Shown here: positions 10,972-18,238 of the stretch, in pieces | How the letters are laid out: each line of letters opens with the position of its first letter | How positions within the stretch are numbered: position 1 is the stretch's first letter | Origin: JAURVT01 sp049059935 | Lineage (GTDB): Bacteria > Actinomycetota > Actinomycetes > Propionibacteriales > Nocardioidaceae | DNA length: 23,378 nucleotides | NCBI RefSeq assembly: GCF_049059935.1 | Contig: NZ_JBMGQR010000067.1 | Span: forward strand, 1 to 23,378 | Direction of reading: 5' to 3' | Translations under genes and position numbers: made by a program | The notes under the pieces: generated by a model | Told to the model about the DNA's origin: nothing | Seen by the model: the letters and a program-made list of their open reading frames with translations, nothing else | Databases searched by the model: none

Positions 10972-12119
10972 CGCCCCACCCTCTCCCAGCACGCCTCGAC
11001 GGCTCGGGCGAGCTCGCGCGAGACGGCCTCCGCGGCGTCGGGGTCGTGGACGACGTCGGAGGCCGTGGCACCGAACACCAGCCCCTCCGGGCCCTCCGGC
11101 ACCCCCGCCAGGTGCGGCGCGTCCCAGGCGACCTCGACGTCGTGCGGTGCGGACAGCCCGAGCGACGCGTGACCGTCCACCCCGGCGGCCCGGAGCAGCC
11201 GCTCGGCCGACCAGGTGCCCCGTCGCCCGCTGACGAGCCGCTCGTCGTCCTCCAGCGCCCGCATCTCGGCGAACGGGTCGATCACGGCGTGCCCGTCCGA
11301 GCCCAGGGTGAGCCGAGCCCCTGCGGCCTCGAGCGCCGGACCGGGTCCGACGCCGTCGGCGAGGTCGCGCTCGGTGGTCGGGCAGAAGCACGCGAAGGAC
11401 GACGCGGCGCCGATCGTCGCGACGTCCGCCTCGGTGAGGTGGGTGGCGTGCACGGCGGTGGTGGCGGGCCCCCAGAAGCCGGCCTCGTCGAGCAGCGCGG
11501 TGGGCGTCATGCCGTGCGCGGCCAGGCAGGCCTCGTTCTCGGCGGGCTGCTCGGACAGGTGGACGTGCAGGGGCGCCCGGTGCGACTGGGCCCAGCCGGC
11601 GACGGTCGGCAGCTGGTCGGCGGGCACCGCGCGGACCGAGTGCGCCGCCGCCCCGACGACGACGTCGGTGGCACCGGCGTGGCGGCTTCGCAGGTCCTCG
11701 ACGCGCGAGGCCCACGCGGCGGCGTCGCCGTCGGAGAACCGCTGCTGGACGCCCTGCGGCGCCTCGCCGAACCCGGCGGCGAGGTAGCAGGTGTCGAGCA
11801 GGCAGATGGCGACGCCGGCGTCACGGGCGGCCGCGACGAGCGCCTCGCCCATGGCGTTCGGGTCGTCGTAGGGGCGGCCGCCGGGCCGGTGGTGCACGTA
11901 GTGGAACTCACCCACGGCCGTCCAGCCCGCCAGGCGCATCTCGCCGTACACGGCGCGGGCCAGGCGGTGCAGCAGGTCGGGGTCGAGGGCGTCCGCGAGG
12001 TCGTACATCTGCTCGCGCCACGTCCAGAAGGACCCCGGCGCCTGGGCGCGTCCGCGCAGGGCGCGGTGGAACACGTGGCTGTGGGCGTTGGCGAAGCCGC
12101 CCGGCACGGTCAGGGTCAC
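10968..12119 (-). CDS. hutF: formimidoylglutamate deiminase, lacking terminal beta-sandwich segments
   Basis: The 383-aa enzyme would convert N-formimino-L-glutamate to N-formyl-L-glutamate plus ammonia. Barrel motifs are intact: NAHSHVFHRALRG (metal site), VGEFHYVHH, AAHSVRAVP, LHVHLSEQPAENEAC, VHATHLTEADV, FCPTTERDLADG and LGSDGHAVIDPFAEMR. The GTG start at 12119 overlaps the upstream stop as GTGA. It leaves only 12 residues before the first metal His (H13), where homologues usually have 55-70. The open frame upstream is a shadow of the preceding gene. The C-terminus also lacks the usual VVVGGRVVxxG strand: SDVVHDPDAAEAV runs straight into a helix. Function is well supported by context; the reduced architecture is discussed in the findings. 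Confidence 0.88.
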   Translation of the reverse strand: MTLTVPGGFANAHSHVFHRALRGRAQAPGSFWTWREQMYDLADALDPDLLHRLARAVYGEMRLAGWTAVGEFHYVHHRPGGRPYDDPNAMGEALVAAARDAGVAICLLDTCYLAAGFGEAPQGVQQRFSDGDAAAWASRVEDLRSRHAGATDVVVGAAAHSVRAVPADQLPTVAGWAQSHRAPLHVHLSEQPAENEACLAAHGMTPTALLDEAGFWGPATTAVHATHLTEADVATIGAASSFACFCPTTERDLADGVGPGPALEAAGARLTLGSDGHAVIDPFAEMRALEDDERLVSGRRGTWSAERLLRAAGVDGHASLGLSAPHDVEVAWDAPHLAGVPEGPEGLVFGATASDVVHDPDAAEAVSRELARAVEACWERVGR

Positions 12120-13327
12120 CGGGCACCGGCCAGGTGCTCGATGGTGCGGGCGAGGGCGGCGACGCCGGCCAGGCAGTCGGCCTCGTCCGCGTGCTCGTGC
12201 GGGGAGTGCGAGACGCCCGTGGGGTTGCGCACGAACAGCATTGCGGTGGGGACGCCGTGCCGCGCGAGGACGCCGGCGTCGTGGCCGGCGCCGGTGGGCA
12301 GCACGGGGGCGTCGTCCAGCAGCGTCGACAGCTCCGCGGCGAGGGCGGCGTCGAAGGCGACCTCGGCGCTGACGGACTCCGCCGTCGTCTCGACGCCCGT
12401 GCCGTCGCGCCCGGCGCGGTCCGCGGCCTGCGCGGTGACGCGGGCGACGAGGTCGTCCAGCACCGATTCGTCGGCGGCGCGGGCGTCCATCCACGCCCGC
12501 ACCTGCGACGGGATCGCGTTGGTGCCGTTGGGGTCCACCTCGACGCGCCCGAAGGTGGCTCGCGCGCCGAGCAGCCGGGCCTGCTTGTTGGCTGCGAGGA
12601 CCGTCATCGCGAAGGTGAGCATCGGGTCCTGGCGATCGTCCATCGGCGTGGTGCCGGCGTGGTCGGCGCGGCCGGTGAAGGTGAAGCGGTAGCGGCCGTG
12701 GGGCCAGATGGCCGAGCCGACGCCCACCGCGGCGCCGTCGTCGAGGTCGAGCGCACGGCCCTGCTCGACGTGCAGCTCGACGAAGGTGCCGATGCGGCCG
12801 AGCAGGTCGGGCCGCGGGCGCACGTCCTCGACCCGGCGCCCGCGCGCCCTCAGGGTCTCGGCCAGGGTGAGCCCGTCGCGGTCGCGCAGGCCGAGCGCCT
12901 TCTCGGCGTCGAGCGAGCCGGTCATCAGGCGGGACCCGGCGCAGGCGATCCCGAACCGGGCGCCCTCCTCGTCGGCGAAGGCGCCGACGGCGAGCGGCCG
13001 GTCGAGCGCGACGCCGCGCGCGTCGAGGTCGTCGATCGCCGCGAAGGCCGAGACCACGCCGAGCGGGCCGTCGAAGGCCCCGCCGCCGGGCACGGAGTCG
13101 AGGTGGGAGCCGACGAGCAGCGCGTCGTCGCGGGTGGTGTCGCCCCGCCAGGCCAGCAGGTTGCCGTTGCCGTCGTCGACGAGCTCGAGCCCGCGCGCGG
13201 CGGCCTCGCCGGCGAACCACTCGCGCAGCGTCAGGTCGGCGTCGGACCAGGCGAAGCGGTGGTACCCGCCATCGCCGGCGTCGCGGCCCACGGGGGCGAT
13301 CGCGTCCCACATCGCGTCGAAAGACAT
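12116..13327 (-). CDS. M20-family amidohydrolase (allantoate amidohydrolase-like), probable N-formylglutamate hydrolase
   Basis: The 403-aa protein belongs to the allantoate amidohydrolase/N-carbamoyl-amino-acid hydrolase branch of peptidase family M20. Metal-site motifs are present: GSHLDSVPGGGAFDG (H75, D86), FADEEGARFG (E120, E121), FVELHVEQG (H186) and a C-terminal HEHADEADC. The dimerization/lid region carries GRADHAGTTPMDDRQDP. From position in the cluster, I infer it replaces HutG and hydrolyses N-formyl-L-glutamate, the HutF product. No classical HutG is in the window. The ATG at 13327 has GGATGAGG upstream. Its stop overlaps hutF. A perfect palindrome lies about 50 bp upstream (13377-13404), so it is probably regulated as the head of the hut operon. 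Confidence 0.85.
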   Translation of the reverse strand: MSFDAMWDAIAPVGRDAGDGGYHRFAWSDADLTLREWFAGEAAARGLELVDDGNGNLLAWRGDTTRDDALLVGSHLDSVPGGGAFDGPLGVVSAFAAIDDLDARGVALDRPLAVGAFADEEGARFGIACAGSRLMTGSLDAEKALGLRDRDGLTLAETLRARGRRVEDVRPRPDLLGRIGTFVELHVEQGRALDLDDGAAVGVGSAIWPHGRYRFTFTGRADHAGTTPMDDRQDPMLTFAMTVLAANKQARLLGARATFGRVEVDPNGTNAIPSQVRAWMDARAADESVLDDLVARVTAQAADRAGRDGTGVETTAESVSAEVAFDAALAAELSTLLDDAPVLPTGAGHDAGVLARHGVPTAMLFVRNPTGVSHSPHEHADEADCLAGVAALARTIEHLAGAR

Positions 13328-13483
13328 GGCCTCATCCTGCCCTCGCGCCGGCGCGGTCGGCAGCGACCCGTCCACCGGTGGTGTCTCGTCGGCGAGACAC
13401 CACCGCACCCTCGGTCGACGACCGGGCGTCCGGCGCGTGGTCTGCTACGGGGAGGAGAGTCGTACGACCGACAGGAGCACCCC
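13328..13483. promoter_or_regulatory. divergent promoter region of the amidohydrolase and lyase-like genes
   Basis: The 156-bp gap contains the perfect 12-bp inverted repeat described separately, a small CGGTC/GACCG hairpin (13412-13424) and a 10-bp palindrome GTCGTACGAC (13459-13468). The plus-strand gene has AGGAG at 13473-13477. I see no convincing -35/-10 pair in either direction. Confidence 0.5.
13377..13404. promoter_or_regulatory. perfect 12-bp inverted repeat, candidate hut operator 1
   Basis: GGTGGTGTCTCG (13377-13388) and CGAGACACCACC (13393-13404) are exact reverse complements around a TCGG centre. The site lies between the divergent M20 amidohydrolase gene and the ammonia-lyase-like gene. 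Its core TGTCTCG-N4-CGAGACA recurs between hutH and iclR (18206-18222). No T-tract follows on either strand, so an operator is more likely than a terminator. Confidence 0.7.
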
Positions 13484-14908
13484 GTGGCCTCGCACCTGCC
13501 ACTCGAGGACCTCGCCGCCTGGGCCGTCGAGGGCGGACCGGCCCCCGTGGTCCTCACCGACGACGGGTACGAGCGGATCTCGGCCGCCTGGACGGGTCTG
13601 CGTGCCGCCGGGCGCTCCGGTGCCGTGTACGGCCTGACGACCGGCGTCGGCGCGCTGAGGAACGTCCCCACCGAGATCACCGGCGACGACAACGCGTCGC
13701 ACCCCCTGCGGCTGTGGCGCAGCCACGCCGGCGGGTTCGGGGCCACGTACGACGACGCGACCGCCCGCGCCGCGATGGCCATCCGCCTGCACCAGATCAC
13801 GTCGGGTCGCTCGGGCGTCAGCACCGGGCTCGCGTCCGCGCTCGGCGCCGCCGTGGCGACGGGGTCGGTGCCCGACCTGCACCGCTGCGGCTCCATCGGC
13901 ACCGGCGACCTGGTGCCTCTGGCCGAGCTGGCGCTGACGTTGGTCGGCGAGCGCGCCTGGCGCTCCGGCGGCGTGCCGGTGGCCGAGGTCGACGACGGCG
14001 ACGCGCTGCCGTTCATGAGCAGCAACGCCCTGACCCTCGCGACGTCCGTGCTGGCCCTGCGACGCCTGACGGACCTCGCCGCCGCCGCCGAGCGCGTCAC
14101 CGCCCTGAGCGCGGCCGCCCTGCAGGCGTCCCTGCAGGCGTACGACCCGCGCGTGCACGCCGGCCGTCCCGACGCCGGGCAGGCCCAGGTCGCGGCCCGC
14201 CTGATGACGCTCCTCGGCGCCGGCCACGCCGCGCCCGCCCGTATCCAGGACCCGTTCGGGCTGCGCACGGTGCCGCAGGTGCACGCGCCGTTCCTGGACT
14301 CCCTGCAGTGGACCGAGCGCGCCATCCGCCTCGAGGTCGACGACCCGAGCGAGAACCCGCTCGTCGTCGAGGACGGGACGCCGCTGCACCACGGCGGGTT
14401 CGTCACCGCGCGCCTCAGCGCGGCGCTCGACTCGCTGCGGCAGGCCACCTACCCGGTGCTCGCGCTGTCGTCGTCGCGGCTGTCGGCGCTCACCAACCCG
14501 TCGCTCACCGGGCTCCCGGCCTTCCTGGCGTCGGGCCCCGTGGGCAGCTCGGGCGTGATGATCCTGGAGTACCTCGCCCAGGACGCCCTCGCGCAGGCCC
14601 GCACCCTGACGACACCCGTCTCGACCGGCCACGCGGTGGTGTCGCTCGGGCTGGAGGAGCACGCGTCCTTCTCGACGCAGGCGGCGCTGTGGAGCGAGCA
14701 CCTGGTGGAGCACGCGTCGGTGGTGCTCGCCTGCGAGCTGGTGGCGGCGGTCCGCGCCCTGCGCACCGACCCCGAGCGCCTGCCCGACACCCCCGTCCGC
14801 GAGGTGTTCGACCTCGCCGCCGCCCACCTCTCCGACGACCGCACCGACCGCCCGCTCGGCGCTGACGTCGAGCGGGCGGTCGGCCTGGTGCGGGCGGGCC
14901 TGGCCTGA
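13484..14908 (+). CDS. aromatic amino acid ammonia-lyase homologue lacking the MIO tripeptide
   Basis: The 474-aa protein aligns along its length with histidine/phenylalanine ammonia-lyases: VYGLTTGVGAL (Y49), LWRSHAGGFG (H81), TSGRSGVSTGLA, QDPFGLRTVPQVH, DDPSENPLV, GGFVTARLSAALDSL and SLGLEEHASF. The decisive site, normally GSxGASGDLxPLA, reads GSIGTGDLVPLAE at residues 136-148. Ala-Ser-Gly is replaced by Thr-Gly with one residue missing, so MIO cannot form in the usual way. By motif alignment to P. putida HAL, N195 becomes Ser and Y280 becomes Phe, while Y53, H83, R283, F329 and E414 are kept. GTG at 13484 follows AGGAG with 6-bp spacing. It lies inside the hut locus, convergent with hutU. 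It may be a pseudoenzyme, a HutH partner or an enzyme of different chemistry; the reading frame is intact. Confidence 0.85.
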   Translation: MASHLPLEDLAAWAVEGGPAPVVLTDDGYERISAAWTGLRAAGRSGAVYGLTTGVGALRNVPTEITGDDNASHPLRLWRSHAGGFGATYDDATARAAMAIRLHQITSGRSGVSTGLASALGAAVATGSVPDLHRCGSIGTGDLVPLAELALTLVGERAWRSGGVPVAEVDDGDALPFMSSNALTLATSVLALRRLTDLAAAAERVTALSAAALQASLQAYDPRVHAGRPDAGQAQVAARLMTLLGAGHAAPARIQDPFGLRTVPQVHAPFLDSLQWTERAIRLEVDDPSENPLVVEDGTPLHHGGFVTARLSAALDSLRQATYPVLALSSSRLSALTNPSLTGLPAFLASGPVGSSGVMILEYLAQDALAQARTLTTPVSTGHAVVSLGLEEHASFSTQAALWSEHLVEHASVVLACELVAAVRALRTDPERLPDTPVREVFDLAAAHLSDDRTDRPLGADVERAVGLVRAGLA

Positions 14909-14921
14909 GGGCTCAGCCCTC
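14907..14921. terminator. short palindrome between convergent stop codons
   Basis: GAGGGCT and AGCCCTC flank a single C. The palindrome contains parts of both stop codons (TGA 14906-14908, TCA 14913-14915) of the lyase-like gene and hutU, which are only 4 bp apart. It might assist bidirectional termination, but the loop is too short for a standard hairpin and no T-tract follows. Confidence 0.25.
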
Positions 14922-16583
14922 GGTCATCGGCACGCGGACGCCGCGCTCGGCGGCGACCTCCTCGGCGCGGTCGTAGCCCGCGTCGACGTGCCGCACGACG
15001 CCCATGCCGGGGTCGTTGGTGAGGACGCGCTCGATCTTCTGCGCGGCCATCTCGGTGCCGTCGGCGACGACCACCTGGCCGGCGTGGATGGAGCGACCCA
15101 TGCCCACGCCGCCGCCGTGGTGGATCGAGACCCACGTGGCGCCGGACGCGGTGTTGACCAGGGCGTTGAGCAGCGGCCAGTCGGCGATGGCGTCGGAGCC
15201 GTCGAGCATCGACTCGGTCTCGCGGTAGGGCGAGGCGACCGAGCCGGAGTCGAGGTGGTCGCGACCGATGACGACCGGGGCCGAGAGCTCGCCCGAGGCG
15301 ACCATCTCGTTGAACCGGACGCCGGCGCGGTGGCGCTCGCCGTAGCCGAGCCAGCAGATCCGCGCGGGCAGGCCCTGGAAGTGCACGCGCTCCTGCGCGA
15401 GGGTGATCCAGCGCCTGAGCCGCTCGTCGTCGGGGAACAGCTCGAGGACGGCGCGGTCGGTGGCGGCGATGTCGGCCGGGTCGCCCGACAGCGCGGCCCA
15501 GCGGAACGGGCCACGCCCCTCGCAGAACTGGGGGCGGATGTAGGCCGGCACGAACCCGGGGAAGTCGAAGGCGCGCCCGTACCCGGCCTTGCGGGCCTCG
15601 TCGCGGATCGAGTTGCCGTAGTCGAACACCTCGGCGCCCGCGTCGGCGAACCCGACCATGGCCTCGACGTGGCGCGCCATCGACTCCTGGGCGCGCAGCG
15701 TGAAGCCGGCGGGGTCCTTCTCGCGCTCGAGCTCCCAGTCCTCGAACGCCATGCCCGCGGGCAGGTAGTACAGCGGGTCGTGGGCGCTGGTCTGGTCGGT
15801 GACGACGTCGATGGGCGCGCCGGTGGCGAGCAGGTGCGGCAGCGCCTCGGACGCGTTGGCCTGCACGCCGATCGACAGCGCACGGCGCTCGTCCCGGGCC
15901 TGGACAGCCATGGCGAGGGCCTCGTCCAGCGAGTCGGCCCGCACGTCGAGGTAGCGGTGCTCGATGCGGCGGGCGATGCGGTCGGGGTCGACCTCGAGGC
16001 AGATCGCGACGCCGTCGTTCATGGTGACGGCGAGCGGCTGCGCGCCGCCCATGCCGCCGAGGCCGGCGGTGAGGGTGATGGTGCCGGCGAGGGTGCCGGT
16101 GCCGCCCTCGGTGCCCGCGAGCTTGTCGGCGACGGCGGCGAACGTCTCGAAGGTGCCCTGCAGGATGCCCTGGGTGCCGATGTAGATCCACGAGCCGGCC
16201 GTCATCTGGCCGTACATCGTGAGCCCCTCGGCCTCCAGCTTGCGGAACTCCTCCCAGGTGGCCCAGTCGCCCACCAGGTTCGAGTTGGCGATGAGCACCC
16301 GCGGCGCCCACGGGTTGGTGCGCATGACGGCGACGGGCTTGCCCGACTGGACGAGCATCGTCTCGTCGTCGGCGAGCGTCGTCAGCGTGCGGACCAGGGC
16401 GTCGTACGCCGGCCAGTCGCGGGCGGCCTTGCCCGAGCCGCCGTAGACGACGAGGTCGTCGGGGCGCTCGGCGTTCTCGGGGTCGAGGTTGTTCATCAGC
16501 ATCCGCAGCGGTGCCTCGGTCTGCCAGCTGCGGGCGGTGAGCTGCGTCCCGCGGGGTGCGCGGACGGGTCGGCTGCCGTTCAT
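14913..16583 (-). CDS. hutU: urocanate hydratase
   Basis: The 556-aa NAD+-dependent enzyme converts urocanate to 4-imidazolone-5-propionate, the second step of histidine degradation. It is of normal family length. Visible signatures are the substrate/NAD region YGQMTAGSWIYIGTQGILQGT, the NAD-binding TAGLGGMGGAQPLA, the active-site region FVPAYIRPQFCEGRGPFRWAALSGDP with the conserved Cys, and the C-terminal HHGGGVGMGRSIHAGQV. The ATG at 16583 overlaps the hutH stop codon as ATGA, so the two are translationally coupled. It runs tail-to-tail with the lyase-like gene. Confidence 0.97.
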   Translation of the reverse strand: MNGSRPVRAPRGTQLTARSWQTEAPLRMLMNNLDPENAERPDDLVVYGGSGKAARDWPAYDALVRTLTTLADDETMLVQSGKPVAVMRTNPWAPRVLIANSNLVGDWATWEEFRKLEAEGLTMYGQMTAGSWIYIGTQGILQGTFETFAAVADKLAGTEGGTGTLAGTITLTAGLGGMGGAQPLAVTMNDGVAICLEVDPDRIARRIEHRYLDVRADSLDEALAMAVQARDERRALSIGVQANASEALPHLLATGAPIDVVTDQTSAHDPLYYLPAGMAFEDWELEREKDPAGFTLRAQESMARHVEAMVGFADAGAEVFDYGNSIRDEARKAGYGRAFDFPGFVPAYIRPQFCEGRGPFRWAALSGDPADIAATDRAVLELFPDDERLRRWITLAQERVHFQGLPARICWLGYGERHRAGVRFNEMVASGELSAPVVIGRDHLDSGSVASPYRETESMLDGSDAIADWPLLNALVNTASGATWVSIHHGGGVGMGRSIHAGQVVVADGTEMAAQKIERVLTNDPGMGVVRHVDAGYDRAEEVAAERGVRVPMTEG

Positions 16584-18151
16584 CGGGGGTCTCCTGTGGT
16601 GGTGAGGGCGGCGGTGCGGACGGTGCCGTCGGCGACGAGGTCGTGGGCGGCCTGCAGGTCGGGGGCGAGGAAGCGGTCGGGGCCCGGGCCGTCGACGCGC
16701 TCGCGCACGGCGGCGACGACGGCTGCGGTGGCGGGTGCGGGCGTCAGGGGCGCGCGCAGGTCGAGGCCGCGGGCGGCGGTCAGCACCTCGATGCCGAGCA
16801 CGCGGGCCAGGCCCTCGACGGCCCGGCGCAGCTTGCGCGCCGACGACCAGCCCATCGAGACGTGGTCCTCCTGCATCGCGCTGCTGGGGATCGAGTCGAC
16901 GCTGGCCGGCGAGGCCAGGCGCTTGAGCTCGGAGACGATCGCGGCCTGCGTGTACTGGGCGATCATGTGGCCGGAGTCGACGCCGGGGTCGTCGGCGAGG
17001 AACGGCGGCAGGCCGTTGCTGCGGGACGCGTCCAGGAACCGGTCGGTGCGTCGCTCGCTGATCGAGGCGACGTCGGCGACGACGATGGCCAGGAAGTCGA
17101 GCACGTAGGCGACGGGGGCGCCGTGGAAGTTGCCGTTGGACTCCACGCGCCCGTCGGGCAGCACCACCGGGTTGTCGACGGCGCTCGCCAGCTCGCGGCC
17201 GGCGACGAGCGCGGCGTGGTCGACGGTGTCGCGGGCGGCGCCGTGCACCTGCGGGGAGCAGCGCAGCGAGTACGCGTCCTGCACGCGGGTGCACTCCGGG
17301 CCGCGGTGGCTGGCCACGATGGCCGAGCCGGCGAGCACGTCGCGCATGGTGGTGGCCGAGACGGCCTGCCCGGGCTGGGGACGCAGGGCCTGCAGGTCTG
17401 CGGCGAGGACGGCGTCGGTGCCGAGGAGACCCTCGATGCTCATCGCGGCGGCGACGTCGGCGGTGTCGAGCAGGCCGCGGAGGTCGTCGATCGCGAGCAG
17501 CAGCATCCCGAGCATGCCGTCGGTGCCGTTGATCAGGGCCAGGCCCTCCTTCTCGGCGAGGACGACGGGCTCGATGCCAGCCGTGGCGAGGGCGTCGGCG
17601 GCGGGCACCAGCACGCCGTCGGCGTCGCGGACCGTCCCCTCCCCCATCAGGGCCAGCGCGCAGTGCGCGAGCGGCGCGAGGTCGCCAGAGCAGCCGAGGC
17701 TGCCGTGCTCGTGGACGACGGGCGTCACGCCGGCGTCGAGCATCGCGGCGATCGTGGTGGCGACGACGGGGCGCACGCCGGTGCGTCCGGTGGCCAGCGT
17801 CGACAGGCGGAGCAGCATCATCGCCCGCACCACCTCGGTCTCGACCTCGGGGCCGAGGCCGGCGGCGTGCGACCTCACCAGGCTGCGCTGCAGCTGGGTG
17901 CGCTGGTCGGACGGGATGTGCCGGGTGGCGAGGGCGCCGAAGCCCGTCGAGATGCCGTAGTGCGGGACCGGCGACGCGGCGAGGGACTCGACCACCTCGC
18001 GGGAGGCGGCGAGCGCGGCCAGTGCGTCGTCGCCGAGGCGGACCGACGCGCCGTGGCGGGCGACGCGGACGACGTCGGCGGGCTCGAGCGGGCCGGTGCC
18101 GACGACGACCTGCGCGACGTCGGTGCGGTGCGGTGCGGTGGTGGTGCTCAT
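16580..18151 (-). CDS. hutH: histidine ammonia-lyase
   Basis: The 523-aa enzyme deaminates L-histidine to urocanate plus ammonia, the first step of the pathway. The MIO-forming tripeptide is Cys-Ser-Gly (C154-S155-G156) in HGSLGCSGDLAPLAH. This is an accepted variant of the usual Ala-Ser-Gly. Other active-site motifs are canonical: HYGISTGFGALA, SLVRSHAAGLG, LALINGTDGM, QDAYSLRCSPQVHG, SNGNFHGAP and QEDHVSMGW. I chose ATG at 18151; GTG at 18172 in the same frame would add seven residues. Neither has a clear Shine-Dalgarno sequence. The first codons contain four tandem CGGTG units (18121-18140). It heads the hutH-hutU operon and is divergent from iclR. Confidence 0.95.
   Translation of the reverse strand: MSTTTAPHRTDVAQVVVGTGPLEPADVVRVARHGASVRLGDDALAALAASREVVESLAASPVPHYGISTGFGALATRHIPSDQRTQLQRSLVRSHAAGLGPEVETEVVRAMMLLRLSTLATGRTGVRPVVATTIAAMLDAGVTPVVHEHGSLGCSGDLAPLAHCALALMGEGTVRDADGVLVPAADALATAGIEPVVLAEKEGLALINGTDGMLGMLLLAIDDLRGLLDTADVAAAMSIEGLLGTDAVLAADLQALRPQPGQAVSATTMRDVLAGSAIVASHRGPECTRVQDAYSLRCSPQVHGAARDTVDHAALVAGRELASAVDNPVVLPDGRVESNGNFHGAPVAYVLDFLAIVVADVASISERRTDRFLDASRSNGLPPFLADDPGVDSGHMIAQYTQAAIVSELKRLASPASVDSIPSSAMQEDHVSMGWSSARKLRRAVEGLARVLGIEVLTAARGLDLRAPLTPAPATAAVVAAVRERVDGPGPDRFLAPDLQAAHDLVADGTVRTAALTTTGDPR
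18121..18140. repeat. tandem CGGTG pentamer, four copies
   Basis: Four exact CGGTG units lie within codons 4-10 of hutH (minus strand CACCG). They encode part of the TTTAPHRT segment, a variable N-terminal region before the conserved fold. A change in copy number would shift the reading frame. Confidence 0.6.
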
Positions 18152-18166
18152 GGGTCCAGTGGACCC
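18152..18166. promoter_or_regulatory. palindrome touching the hutH start codon
   Basis: GGGTCCA-G-TGGACCC is a perfect 7-bp inverted repeat ending immediately before the hutH ATG. It could be a second regulator site or an RNA structure over the translation start. The TCCA/TGGA half-sites resemble some IclR-family operators, but the match is loose. Confidence 0.4.
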
Positions 18167-18205
18167 CGGCACCCGTGGTCGTCGCGACGGTTCGGGCGCC
18201 TATGC

Positions 18206-18222
18206 TGTCTCGGATCCGAGAT
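18206..18222. promoter_or_regulatory. candidate hut operator 2, shared palindrome
   Basis: TGTCTCG-GATC-CGAGAT contains the perfect 14-bp palindrome TCTCGGATCCGAGA (18208-18221). It lies between divergent hutH and iclR and directly follows a TATGCT (18201-18206) that could be the iclR -10. Its TGTCTCG-N4-CGAGA core matches operator 1 at 13382-13399. The position over the promoter suits repression by the adjacent IclR protein with autoregulation. Confidence 0.65.
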
Positions 18223-18238
18223 CGACCGAGGAGGGCCG

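Noticed and set aside
10968..13310. A 780-codon frame that would give HutF a long N-terminus
   Set aside because: Upstream of the GTG at 12119 it overlaps the amidohydrolase gene in another frame and translates to Arg-rich sequence with no beta-sandwich pattern.
12134..13483. Long plus-strand open frame in phase with the lyase-like gene
   Set aside because: It is antisense to the M20 amidohydrolase, whose metal-site motifs prove the minus strand is coding. The lyase-like homology begins only after the GTG at 13484.
14907..14921. Palindrome between the lyase-like gene and hutU as a third hut operator
   Set aside because: It lies between two gene ends, not at a promoter, and does not share the TGTCTCG half-site.
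14988..17108. A 706-codon plus-strand ORF
   Set aside because: It is antisense to hutU and hutH and has the His/Val/Arg-rich composition of a GC-rich shadow frame.
17684..17692. Cys-Ser-Gly instead of Ala-Ser-Gly in HutH as a sign of inactivity
   Set aside because: Cys at the first position is an accepted variant in the family signature and occurs in actinobacterial HAL, from memory. All other active-site motifs are canonical.
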